From assembly GCA_020349865.1 (NCBI GenBank), contig CP070700.1, positions 530,594 through 549,223 of the forward strand: a stretch of DNA of 18,630 bases, read 5' to 3'. The position numbers and the translations under genes were made by a program. The DNA is from Desulfobacteraceae bacterium. Lineage in GTDB: Bacteria; Desulfobacterota; DSM-4660; Desulfatiglandales; Desulfatiglandaceae. This document shows positions 1-7,049 of the stretch, one piece after another. Each line of letters starts with the position of its first letter. Position 1 is the stretch's first letter. The notes under the pieces are model-generated. The model saw nothing but the letters and a program-made list of their open reading frames with translations, was not told the origin of the DNA and did not search any database.

Positions 1-1764
1 ATCCACTTCCGAGGTGAAAGTCATTTTACCACCGTGTTCTTCTATAATTTTAGAAGATATCGATAAACCCAACCCCACGCCTCCAGAATCGTATTTTGTG
101 GTAAAAAATGTGTCCGTTATATAGGGTAGACTGTCGTTTGGAATTCCTGTACCTTCGTCTTCAACTTTGATTACGATGTGGTGCTTGTCTTCGTCGTAAG
201 ATGTAGATACAAAGATACCTTTTTGTGAGTTTGGTAGTGCCTGGCACGCATTTTGGATCAAATTAATGATCACCTGCTCTAAGCGATGGAAATTACCGGT
301 TAGCATCGGTAAATTTTTCGCATAATTGAACGAAAAGTGGTTTGTGGATTTGTGGATCATGTTGGAAGTAAGTGATATGGCCGATTTTAAAACAGCATTC
401 ATGTCAACCTGATCGGTCATATCAGGAGTCCCCTTGCGTACAAAATTCTTCAAATCATCAACGATTTGCTGGATACGTTGAGAACCATCCAATATCCCGG
501 CAAACAATTTGGGAACCTTTTCACGCATCTCCGTGAAATTCATGCCGCCGATGCTAAAATCGCCATTTTCTTTGTAGTATTCCTCTAGAACGGGCAACGC
601 GCTTTCCCAGGCTTCTTTGAGCAACGGCGTATTTAGCCGAATAAAATTATTTGGGTTATTGATGTCATGAGCCACTCCTGAAACGAGGGTTCCCAAAGCG
701 ACCATTTTACCGGCCTGAAAAAGCTGCTCCTGATGGAACTGGGCCTGTTCTTCGGCGTGTTTGCGCTCGGTCGTGTCACGGCCAAAACAGCGAAATCCGA
801 TGGGCTCTCCTTTAGGGTCACGCATCAAGGTTATGGACGCCTCAAAGAACCTCCGAGCCCCGTCTTTTCGGATAAATTCCCAATCTCGGGCAAACAAGGT
901 TTTTCCGGTTCGGTAAACCTGATTAAAAGTTTCGTATGCTATTTTGGCTTGCACTTCACTCATTATCTGGCGGTTGTTCATACCCCTCAATTCTATTTCC
1001 GAGTATCCGAGGTACTTGCACAATGTTGGATTAAAAAAAGTCAGGTTACCGGCCAAATCGACTTCAAAATACCCGTCCTCAATATTTGCGAGGATGGTTC
1101 GATACTTCTTTTCGCTTTCGCGTAAAGCATCTTCAACTTTTGTGCGCTCGATTACGATGGCGTGCCAAAGCGATGGTATATTTGCCCGCCATTGAGGAAG
1201 AATGGCTGTCATGAAGATTTCCTCGATACCCGAAATAACCAAAAAGGGCGTTGCCAAACGAAAAGGCCATGAGGGACCGCCCATAAAAAGCATAATGGCA
1301 GTTCCACTGAGAAGCACAGCCGACAGCTTGGAACTCCAGGTGTGATAACTGGTGAGGTGGCCATATTTCATGAGCCCAAGTGTGGCCGGCACGAAATAAA
1401 AACCTACCACCGCAATCACGAATGAAGCCTCGCGCTGAACCAGCTCAGGCCAAAGCATCCAGGCACCGATCGGGACGATTAAATACGCTGCAAAAAGACC
1501 CCAGCTGTCCAATTCAGCCCCCAGTTCCGTAACTTGTTTTAGTTTGCGAGCAATGAAACCATCGGCAAAACTCATTACCAGCAAGATGCAAAACAGAACA
1601 AGAAACAGGTTGGCTTTATGTGTCCAGGCTGCATAAAGCAGCACGGGGACAATGACCAGTCTAAAAATACTAATCAGATTGGGTATAGAAAACTTACCCG
1701 GACCGGCTTCCCCATTTAGGGAATCGCTATCTGATGCTACATTTGAGCCGTTCAACATATTCAT
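1..1764 (-). CDS. Sensor histidine kinase: degenerate CDP-alcohol phosphatidyltransferase-like membrane domain, PAS, HisKA, HATPase (3' partial)
   Basis: The frame is open for 588 codons from ATG 1764-1762 to the window edge, so the C-terminus is missing. Residues 24-190 form a membrane domain starting NLISIFRL, with several hydrophobic helices. It carries a remnant of the CDP-alcohol phosphatidyltransferase signature: S65-x2-D68-G69-x2-A-R73-x8-G82-x3-D86-x3-L90. The family needs Asp at the first and last of these positions, so catalysis is probably lost. A PAS domain follows at about 219-335, ending in a DTTERK segment. The H-box is GVAHDINNP with His366 as the likely phospho-acceptor. The N-box lies around N501-N505, the G1 motif is D536-x-G538-x-G540, and the G2 motif is GGVGLGL at 561-567. 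It is divergent from the alcohol dehydrogenase, so it may sense a signal controlling the locus; any response regulator would lie outside. The kinase call is firm. The role of the membrane domain is inference. Confidence 0.9.
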   Translation of the reverse strand, partial: MNMLNGSNVASDSDSLNGEAGPGKFSIPNLISIFRLVIVPVLLYAAWTHKANLFLVLFCILLVMSFADGFIARKLKQVTELGAELDSWGLFAAYLIVPIGAWMLWPELVQREASFVIAVVGFYFVPATLGLMKYGHLTSYHTWSSKLSAVLLSGTAIMLFMGGPSWPFRLATPFLVISGIEEIFMTAILPQWRANIPSLWHAIVIERTKVEDALRESEKKYRTILANIEDGYFEVDLAGNLTFFNPTLCKYLGYSEIELRGMNNRQIMSEVQAKIAYETFNQVYRTGKTLFARDWEFIRKDGARRFFEASITLMRDPKGEPIGFRCFGRDTTERKHAEEQAQFHQEQLFQAGKMVALGTLVSGVAHDINNPNNFIRLNTPLLKEAWESALPVLEEYYKENGDFSIGGMNFTEMREKVPKLFAGILDGSQRIQQIVDDLKNFVRKGTPDMTDQVDMNAVLKSAISLTSNMIHKSTNHFSFNYAKNLPMLTGNFHRLEQVIINLIQNACQALPNSQKGIFVSTSYDEDKHHIVIKVEDEGTGIPNDSLPYITDTFFTTKYDSGGVGLGLSISSKIIEEHGGKMTFTSEVD

Positions 1765-1886
1765 ATGTTTCTAATTATTTGTCTGTTAAGGTATCGTCGG
1801 GCATTAATCGAACGACAGAAAGTTTGTTTCGGTCATATATTCGTAGGATCTGTTAATGATAATCGTCAATAGTAACTGGAATATAA

Positions 1887-2048
1887 GATGATAAGAATGC
1901 AAATATTGCTGAGGCATCAATACGCGCGATGCAAGCTACAGGCCAGCATGTCATATTGACTGTGACAAACGTATCCAGAATATCAAAGATTGTCAAGGAG
2001 TTATTGCTATTGAAGCGTGTGGCAGTTGAAAGACTGAAGATCAATTAG
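1887..2048 (+). pseudogene. Possible remnant of a protein 3' end
   Basis: An open frame of 53 codons, bounded by stops on both sides, reads like ordinary protein. It gives an alanine- and isoleucine-rich start, then a basic amphipathic end (ISKIVKELLLLKRVAVERLK). It has no start codon with a ribosome binding site. I cannot assign a family. It may be the eroded end of a gene lost from the intergenic region, or chance. Confidence 0.15.
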
Positions 2049-2068
2049 GTTTAAACCATCACAGGAAT

Positions 2069-2107
2069 TTATCCTTGACAACAAAAAAGAATTTAGGGAA
2101 AGGATAA
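2069..2107. promoter_or_regulatory. Perfect 8-bp inverted repeat overlapping a TTGACA hexamer
   Basis: The arms TTATCCTT (2069-2076) and AAGGATAA (2100-2107) are exact reverse complements separated by 23 bases. The left arm overlaps TTGACA (2075-2080). The arrangement could be a pair of operator half-sites for the regulator of the dehydrogenase, but 8-bp repeats at this distance also occur by chance in A+T-rich DNA. Confidence 0.25.
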
Positions 2108-2246
2108 TTATAGGGTAATTGTATAAATAGCACAAAGAGGGGAGATCGATTAAAGTTTAACAACACAACAAAAGGAGGGATGAATAAATAATTAAGGGGG
2201 TGGGGGGTAGTATATTATATCAAGGTAGTATGAAAGGAGGGTCGTT

Positions 2247-3359
2247 ATGAAAATTAAAGCAGCAGTCTTAAGGGAATTTAATCAACCGTTAACCATTGAG
2301 GAGCTAGAGTTGGCCGATCCCCAGGCCAATGAGGTCCTGGTTAGGTATGAGTTTACGGGCTTCTGTCATTCTGACCTGCATGTCTTTCTTGGAGAAATCC
2401 CCGTTCCGCTGCCCATGGTTCTGGGACATGAATCGGCAGGTGTGGTGGAAAAGATCGGCCCTGGAGTTACAAAGGTGAAAGAGGGCGATCGGGTTACCGC
2501 CTCATGGATGGTACCCTGCGGAAAATGTTTCCAGTGCTTGAGGGGCCATGGCAACATTTGTGAAGGCAATTTTGAAGCATTCCTTGGGGGAAATCTTTTG
2601 GATCAAACAAAGCGATTAAAGGATAAGGACAATGTAGAAATCGGTCACGGATTCTTTGTCACGGGGTTTTCAAATTATTCTGTTTGTCCGGAAGATGGTG
2701 TCCATAAGATACCTGATGAGCTACCTTTAGATGAGGCCTGTTATTTCGGTTGCTGTGTGCCTACGGGTATAGGAACGGCACAAAATGTGGCCAATGCGGG
2801 AATCGGGACCAGCTTCGCCGTTTACGGGGTCGGTGCGGTAGGTTTATATACCATCAGGGGGGCTGCCCTTCGAGATGCCTACCCTATCATTGCCGTGGAC
2901 CTTGAAGAGAGCAAAAAAGATATTGCGATGGAATTTGGGGCTACCCATTTTATCGACTCCTCAAAAGAAGATCCGGTAGGAAAAATCCAGGAACTTACGG
3001 GGGGGCATGGTGTTGAGTATTGCGTCGAGGCCATTGGTGATCCAGGGGCAATTATTCAGTGCTGGTGGTCCATCCGGATGGGCGGCAGTGTCATTTTACC
3101 CGGTATACCTCCTGCCGAACATACAACCAATCTGGATCTGATGCTTTTGCCCTTACATGCCAAAAAAATTATTGGGACATTGTATGGTGAGATCCATCCT
3201 CCTGTTGATATTCCCAGGCTGTCGGAGATGGCTCTCAGAGGTGAGCTTTTGACCAAAAAATTAACCACAAAGAAAATTAAAATAGAGGATATTAATGAAG
3301 CTGCTGACGCCATGATCAAGAAAAAGATCATTGGCCGCTGGCAGATTGTATGGGACTAA
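2247..3359 (+). CDS. Zinc alcohol dehydrogenase of the NDMA-dependent, mycofactocin-linked type
   Basis: This 370-residue medium-chain dehydrogenase oxidises an alcohol to an aldehyde with zinc and nicotinamide. Predicted catalytic zinc ligands are C40 (in GFCHSD), H61-E62 (in LGHE) and C169 (GCCVPTG). The structural zinc site is C91-x2-C94-x2-C97-x7-C105. The Rossmann fold shows G194-V-G-A-V-G199, and D218 should bind the NAD ribose. Length, the N-terminal half and the insert around 110-135 resemble the NDMA-dependent ADH family (TIGR03989 type). Members of that family hold NAD(H) so tightly that an external carrier, mycofactocin, must re-oxidise it. The ATG has a strong AAAGGAGGG six bases upstream. 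Its position just ahead of mftA supports mycofactocin dependence. The alcohol substrate cannot be told from sequence. Confidence 0.9.
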   Translation: MKIKAAVLREFNQPLTIEELELADPQANEVLVRYEFTGFCHSDLHVFLGEIPVPLPMVLGHESAGVVEKIGPGVTKVKEGDRVTASWMVPCGKCFQCLRGHGNICEGNFEAFLGGNLLDQTKRLKDKDNVEIGHGFFVTGFSNYSVCPEDGVHKIPDELPLDEACYFGCCVPTGIGTAQNVANAGIGTSFAVYGVGAVGLYTIRGAALRDAYPIIAVDLEESKKDIAMEFGATHFIDSSKEDPVGKIQELTGGHGVEYCVEAIGDPGAIIQCWWSIRMGGSVILPGIPPAEHTTNLDLMLLPLHAKKIIGTLYGEIHPPVDIPRLSEMALRGELLTKKLTTKKIKIEDINEAADAMIKKKIIGRWQIVWD

Positions 3360-3410
3360 ATATAGGAGATTGCATTTAAATTTCTCAAAGTTTTATTATA
3401 ATTTTATACA

Positions 3411-3476
3411 CCCCCATTCACATGCAGTGGGGTAAAATAAACTGAAGATGGATTGGGGGAAACTATGCTCCCCCCA
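3411..3476 (+). promoter_or_regulatory. Attenuator-like C/G-tract leader between adh and mftA
   Basis: Four blocks occur in order: CCCCCA (3411-3416), TGGGG (3428-3432), TGGGGG (3454-3459) and CCCCCA (3471-3476). Blocks 1-2 and 3-4 can form two hairpins. The alternatives 1-3 or 2-4 are mutually exclusive with them. The 3-4 hairpin (6 bp, 11-base loop) could end or slow transcription after the dehydrogenase, but no T-run follows. This may set the ratio of dehydrogenase to precursor mRNA. Confidence 0.35.
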
Positions 3477-3540
3477 TTATCTATATTTGGTGATTTACCC
3501 GCTTTGATGTATCGTTTCATAGTAAGTTAAAGGAGCGACA

Positions 3541-3684
3541 ATGGAAAAACAGGAAAATGAGCAGACTGAAAAAGCAAGAGAGGTGAAACATCCTCAAAAT
3601 GACAGCCAAGAAGATGACATATTTTCTACTGAAGAAATTAAGATTGAGGAAATAGCCATCGACGGAGTCTGCGGAGTTTATTAA
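3541..3684 (+). CDS. mftA: Mycofactocin precursor peptide MftA (47 aa)
   Basis: ATG 3541 has AAAGGAG (3529-3535) five bases upstream. The product is a 47-residue acidic peptide with no hydrophobic segment, rich in Glu, Gln and Lys. It ends EEIAIDGVCGVY followed by TAA. In known systems the conserved ending is IDGMCGVY. MftC decarboxylates the terminal Tyr and cross-links it to the preceding Val. MftE then releases that modified pair, which becomes the redox carrier premycofactocin after MftD oxidation. All the processed residues (Gly, Val, Tyr) are present here. The only departure in the core is Val for Met at residue 43. The leader is longer than the roughly 30-residue mycobacterial form. 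The gene is short enough to be missed by automatic calling. mftB and mftC follow, which makes the assignment secure. Confidence 0.95.
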   Translation: MEKQENEQTEKAREVKHPQNDSQEDDIFSTEEIKIEEIAIDGVCGVY

Positions 3685-3738
3685 ATAAAATGAATTTTTA
3701 ACTCAAGTCTCGCACCTGCTCATTCAAATAGGAGCGGC

Positions 3739-3778
3739 TTGGCACATTCACATAGCCTTTTATATACTTTTGAAAGTA
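3739..3778 (+). promoter_or_regulatory. Candidate sigma-70 promoter and small dyad upstream of mftB
   Basis: TTGGCA (3739-3744) followed 18 bases later by TATACT (3763-3768) gives five-of-six matches in each box. A start near 3775 would leave about 40 bases before mftB. A short dyad, TACTTT-TG-AAAGTA (3765-3778), overlaps the -10 box and could be an operator. A 6-bp hairpin (CTGCTC 3716-3721 with GAGCGG 3732-3737) lies just upstream. If real, the promoter would let mftB onward be transcribed apart from mftA. Confidence 0.4.
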
Positions 3779-3813
3779 AAAAGCTGTTTAGCATTTCAAA
3801 AATCTGACAGATC

Positions 3814-4089
3814 ATGGAACCAATAACGGAACCCAAGTATATATTGAACGTGGGTACACAAGTTAGAGAAGAAGATTTTGGGCTACTTTTTTATACCGTT
3901 GCTGGTCCTCGTCTTTATTTTTTGTCTTCAGGGCAATTACTGGATAGTCGTTTTTTTCAGGACAATCTTACCCTTAATCAGTGGATAGAGAAATACGCTG
4001 GGGAGCGCTCTTTCTCGGAAGCTCAAATATTGGATCTAAAAAAGAGACTGAACCAGTTAAAAGAGAAGGGGGTGATCCTTGAATGCTGA
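3814..4089 (+). CDS. mftB: Mycofactocin peptide chaperone MftB (PqqD-like RRE)
   Basis: This 91-residue protein has the size and pattern of MftB: an N-terminal beta-rich part (FGLLFYTVAGPRLYFLSSG) followed by helices (WIEKYAG, ILDLKKRLNQLKEKG). This is the winged-helix RiPP recognition element that binds the MftA leader and presents it to MftC. No metal-binding or catalytic motif is seen. The ATG at 3814 has only a weak ribosome binding site. The 3' end overlaps mftC by 11 bases and contains the mftC ribosome binding site, so translation of the two is probably coupled, fitting their physical partnership. Identification rests on size, fold pattern and position between mftA and mftC. Confidence 0.88.
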   Translation: MEPITEPKYILNVGTQVREEDFGLLFYTVAGPRLYFLSSGQLLDSRFFQDNLTLNQWIEKYAGERSFSEAQILDLKKRLNQLKEKGVILEC

Positions 4090-5092
4090 AATGGCCGGGA
4101 AGGCATTAAGAGCCCCGGTGAATGTCACTTGGGAGATCACTTTAAAGTGTAAACTATGCTGTGTTCATTGTCTTTCAGACGCAGGGGTAGCATCGGCGAA
4201 TGAGCTCTCCACCCAGGAATGCCGTGAGCTGGTGGATCAATTAAGCGCCCTCAATGTGTTTCAGGTAAACATCGGCGGTGGAGAACCATTCATCCGAGAG
4301 GATTTTCTTGAACTGCTGAGATACTCCCATGAAAAAGGCCTGGTCACCTGTGTGAGTACCAATGGAATGTTGATAGACAATGGACTGTCTAAACAATTAT
4401 CTAAGCTAAAAATGTTATACCTTCAAGTAAGTCTTGATGGCGCTACGGCTGAGGTTAATGATCAAATACGTGGAATCGGGACCTATAATAAAATCTTGGC
4501 GGCGATGGATTGTCTGGCACAGTACGGGATTCCTTTTAGCATCAATACTGTTTTAACCCGCCTAAATTATCCACAACTGGATAAATTAAGAAATATAGCG
4601 AAGGATTATGGAGCTGAACTTAGAGTTTCCCGTTTCCGCCCGTCCGGTCGAGGCAAAAAAAGCAGAGAGTATTTAGGGCTAGGCAAAGAGCAATTGGAGG
4701 CCTTTGCCGGATGGCTCAATGAGCACGATCTGGTTCGCACCGGAGACTCCTTCTTTTGTCTCACCACGGAGAATCGCCGCAGAAAAGGTCTGGATATGTG
4801 TGGAGCAGCAAAAATGACTTGCTGTATCTCTCCAACAGGTGAAATATATCCCTGTGCATTTTTACAGGAGAGGCCTTTTCTTGTGGGGAATGTTCGTGAG
4901 CATGCCTTCAAGGATCTGTGGGATTTTTCTCCGGTCTTTAACCGATTTCGAAGTTTAAATGTCAAATCCTGCTTGGGGTGCTTCCGATTTGATACCTGCC
5001 GTGGAGGTTGCCCAGCCATGGCTTATCATACCTATCATGATATTTCTATGCCTGACCCAGAATGCCTGGTGAATCTAAAGGCAGTTGCTTAA
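4079..5092 (+). CDS. mftC: Mycofactocin radical SAM maturase MftC
   Basis: This 337-residue radical SAM/SPASM enzyme should carry out the SAM-dependent oxidative decarboxylation of the MftA terminal Tyr and its C-C cross-link to Val. The SAM cluster motif is C24-x3-C28-x2-C31, followed by the GGGEPF motif. The last about 95 residues carry SPASM cysteines for auxiliary clusters: a CC pair, a Cys in YPCAF, then CLGC, CRGGC and PEC. I chose the TTG at 4079. It lies two bases after an extended Shine-Dalgarno-like AAGGGGGTGAT inside mftB, which places the G-rich core at normal spacing. The first in-frame ATG is at 4091. The next gene begins eight bases after the stop, or overlaps if its upstream TTG is used. 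Confidence 0.93.
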   Translation: MNAEMAGKALRAPVNVTWEITLKCKLCCVHCLSDAGVASANELSTQECRELVDQLSALNVFQVNIGGGEPFIREDFLELLRYSHEKGLVTCVSTNGMLIDNGLSKQLSKLKMLYLQVSLDGATAEVNDQIRGIGTYNKILAAMDCLAQYGIPFSINTVLTRLNYPQLDKLRNIAKDYGAELRVSRFRPSGRGKKSREYLGLGKEQLEAFAGWLNEHDLVRTGDSFFCLTTENRRRKGLDMCGAAKMTCCISPTGEIYPCAFLQERPFLVGNVREHAFKDLWDFSPVFNRFRSLNVKSCLGCFRFDTCRGGCPAMAYHTYHDISMPDPECLVNLKAVA

Positions 5093-5099
5093 TTTGATC

Positions 5100-7049
5100 A
5101 TGTTTGACCATCTGTTCTCTCCTCTAGTTATGGGCAGAATAACTTTGCCCAACCGCATCTTTTTCTTAGCCCATCGGACCAATTTTGCAAAAAGAGGTCT
5201 TTTAACCGACCGCCATGTCGCTTACTACCGGCGAAGGGCTCAAGGGGAGTGTGGCCTAATTATTGTGGGCGAGCTCTCCATCCATCCCAACGATCGCCCA
5301 TGGGAATCCATGATCGAGGCTTACCATACCGAGGTTGTAAAAGATTACCGTAAGCTCACTAAGTCTGTCTGTGAATATCATACGGCTATTTTTGCCCAGC
5401 TCAATCACCATGGTTTTCAAAGCAGTGGTGCCATATCCGGCCAAGCGATATGGGGCCCATCGGCCATATCTGATATTGTATTTGGAGAAACAGCCAAAGC
5501 TATGGAAATTGAAGACATAGCGGTGATTATCCAATCCTTTGCCCGGACGGCAGAGCTAGTCAGAGAAGGGGGTTTTGATGGTCTTGAGATTGATATGGGT
5601 CCCGAGTCCCTTCTCAGGCAGTTTCTTTCGCCCCTTAGTAACCACAGGCAGGACGAATATGGAGGGTGCTTGGAAAATCGGATGCGACTGCCACTTGAAG
5701 TCATCAATGCGGTTAGAAGGGCAGTGGGAGAAGATTTTTCAGTGGGTATCCGTTTATGCGTGGATGAAAAGTTCTGGGGGGGTATTACCACTGACGAATC
5801 CTCCCAATTTGCAAAAAGCTTTGATAGCACCGCCAAGGTTGATTTCATCAATGTCTCAGTGGGCACGTATTATAACCTTTATTTAATTTTAGCTTCCATG
5901 CACACACCGCTAGGATTTACGGTTGAGCTGGCTGAGCAAATAAAAGCGGCATCAAACTTGCCGGTCATCGCCAGTTATCAGATCCATTCCCCCCAAATGG
6001 CTGACGAGATTTTGGCCAAGGGCCAAGCTGATGCAATAGGATTCGTACGTCCGCTGATCTGTGATCCGGATTTTCCAAAAAAGGCACGAGATGGGAAACC
6101 TGAAGATATCCGATATTGTGTCAGGGACAATAAAGGATGTATTGGCCGTGTAAACCAATCCAAGACCATAGGTTGTATTCAGAATCCGGGGATAGGAAGT
6201 GAGCCGATCGGTAAAGAGAAGAAAACCATCAAAGCTTCTTCAAAAAAACGGGTTATGGTAATCGGTGGCGGTCCGGCAGGATTGGAGGCGGCTCGGGTAG
6301 CCTGCCAGAGAGGTCATGATGTAACCGTCTTTGTCAAAGATAAACAGGTGGGGGGGCAAATCAATTTAATTATAAAACGGCCTGGGCGTCAGGGCATGGA
6401 AGGTGTTGTTCTGTACCTGTGTCATATGTTGGAGAAGCTGCAGGTTCCCGTAGTGACTGGTGTTGAGGTTACCTATGAAATGGTGCTGGAGGAAAATCCT
6501 GATGCCGTAATTGTGGCAACGGGATCAAGGCCTAAGATGAAACCTGTACCTGGAGAATATGGGCCACCATCTGTGCTAAATGTCTGGGAGGCTCTTGAGG
6601 GCCAATTTCACGTGGGGGAAAAGGTCCTGTTTATTGATGAAAATGGAGGTCATCATGCTACTGCAACGGTAGAACTTCTGGCCGATCAAGACAAAAAGGT
6701 GCATATGGTGACAAGCGACCTTTTTATCGGAATTGAGCTAGCTCCTATCGGCGACCTTTATCTTAGCCGGCAACGTCTACTCCACAAAGGGATTTCATTT
6801 ACTTCGGATGTGGTTGTAGATGAAATTGATGGGAATAGGGTCAAAGCCCGGGATATCTATACGAATGAACCCATCCTGTTTCAACATTATGACACCATTG
6901 TCCTCGATATGGGTAATGTGGCGAATGACCAAATCTATCGGCAATTAAAGGGACATATCAAAGAACTTTATCGAGCTGGAGATTGTGTGGCTCCCAGAGG
7001 TATTGATATGGCTATACTTGAGGGAAGAAGGGCTGGAGAGAGACTGTGA
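5100..7049 (+). CDS. FadH/OYE-family flavoprotein 1 (variant cluster ligand)
   Basis: This roughly 649-residue protein is built like 2,4-dienoyl-CoA reductase or trimethylamine dehydrogenase. It has an FMN TIM barrel (about 1-335), a [4Fe-4S] site, then FAD and NAD(P)-type Rossmann domains. The cluster motif should be C-x2-C-x3-C-x11-C. Here it reads C340, D343, C347, C359, so one ligand is Asp. The FAD fold shows VIGGGPAGLEAA (about 387-398), but the Glu that normally closes the second strand is Val (TVFVKD). The family matches the FadH/OYE oxidoreductases reported with mycofactocin loci. Its role could be re-oxidising mycofactocin or finishing the cofactor. An in-frame TTG at 5085 overlaps mftC. 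I preferred ATG 5100 because FDHLFSPL aligns with the start of the next paralogue. Confidence 0.85.
   Translation: MFDHLFSPLVMGRITLPNRIFFLAHRTNFAKRGLLTDRHVAYYRRRAQGECGLIIVGELSIHPNDRPWESMIEAYHTEVVKDYRKLTKSVCEYHTAIFAQLNHHGFQSSGAISGQAIWGPSAISDIVFGETAKAMEIEDIAVIIQSFARTAELVREGGFDGLEIDMGPESLLRQFLSPLSNHRQDEYGGCLENRMRLPLEVINAVRRAVGEDFSVGIRLCVDEKFWGGITTDESSQFAKSFDSTAKVDFINVSVGTYYNLYLILASMHTPLGFTVELAEQIKAASNLPVIASYQIHSPQMADEILAKGQADAIGFVRPLICDPDFPKKARDGKPEDIRYCVRDNKGCIGRVNQSKTIGCIQNPGIGSEPIGKEKKTIKASSKKRVMVIGGGPAGLEAARVACQRGHDVTVFVKDKQVGGQINLIIKRPGRQGMEGVVLYLCHMLEKLQVPVVTGVEVTYEMVLEENPDAVIVATGSRPKMKPVPGEYGPPSVLNVWEALEGQFHVGEKVLFIDENGGHHATATVELLADQDKKVHMVTSDLFIGIELAPIGDLYLSRQRLLHKGISFTSDVVVDEIDGNRVKARDIYTNEPILFQHYDTIVLDMGNVANDQIYRQLKGHIKELYRAGDCVAPRGIDMAILEGRRAGERL

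Larger units (their letters stand above)
1765..2246. other. Divergent intergenic region between kinase and alcohol dehydrogenase
   Basis: This A+T-rich stretch of 482 bases should hold the promoters of both flanking genes. It contains a perfect TTGACA hexamer (2075-2080) inside an inverted repeat, and a second AAAGGAGGG (2171-2179) upstream of the real one at 2233-2241. It also has a run of G residues followed by TATATTATAT just before the dehydrogenase. No clear -10 box lies 16-18 bases downstream of the TTGACA, so I do not call a promoter. A coding-like remnant is listed separately. Confidence 0.5.

Noticed and set aside
733..1195. Open frames on the + strand within the kinase gene
   Set aside because: They lie opposite the PAS and kinase codons, show no family motif and have no convincing ribosome binding site. 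The minus strand carries clear conserved motifs throughout.
2180..2191. Mini-ORF ATG-AAT-AAA-TAA after AAAGGAGGG
   Set aside because: The ATG abuts the Shine-Dalgarno sequence with no spacing, so initiation is unlikely. The true site is the second AAAGGAGGG before 2247.
3454..3480. Rho-independent terminator after the alcohol dehydrogenase
   Set aside because: The G5/C5 hairpin is present but the following bases (TTATCTATATTTGG) are not a T-run. I kept it only as part of an attenuator-like element.
3739..3756. Sigma-54-like TTGGCAC followed by a GC
   Set aside because: The GG and GC doublets are 12 bases apart where 10 are required, and the TTGC part is missing. A sigma-70 reading of the same bases fits better.
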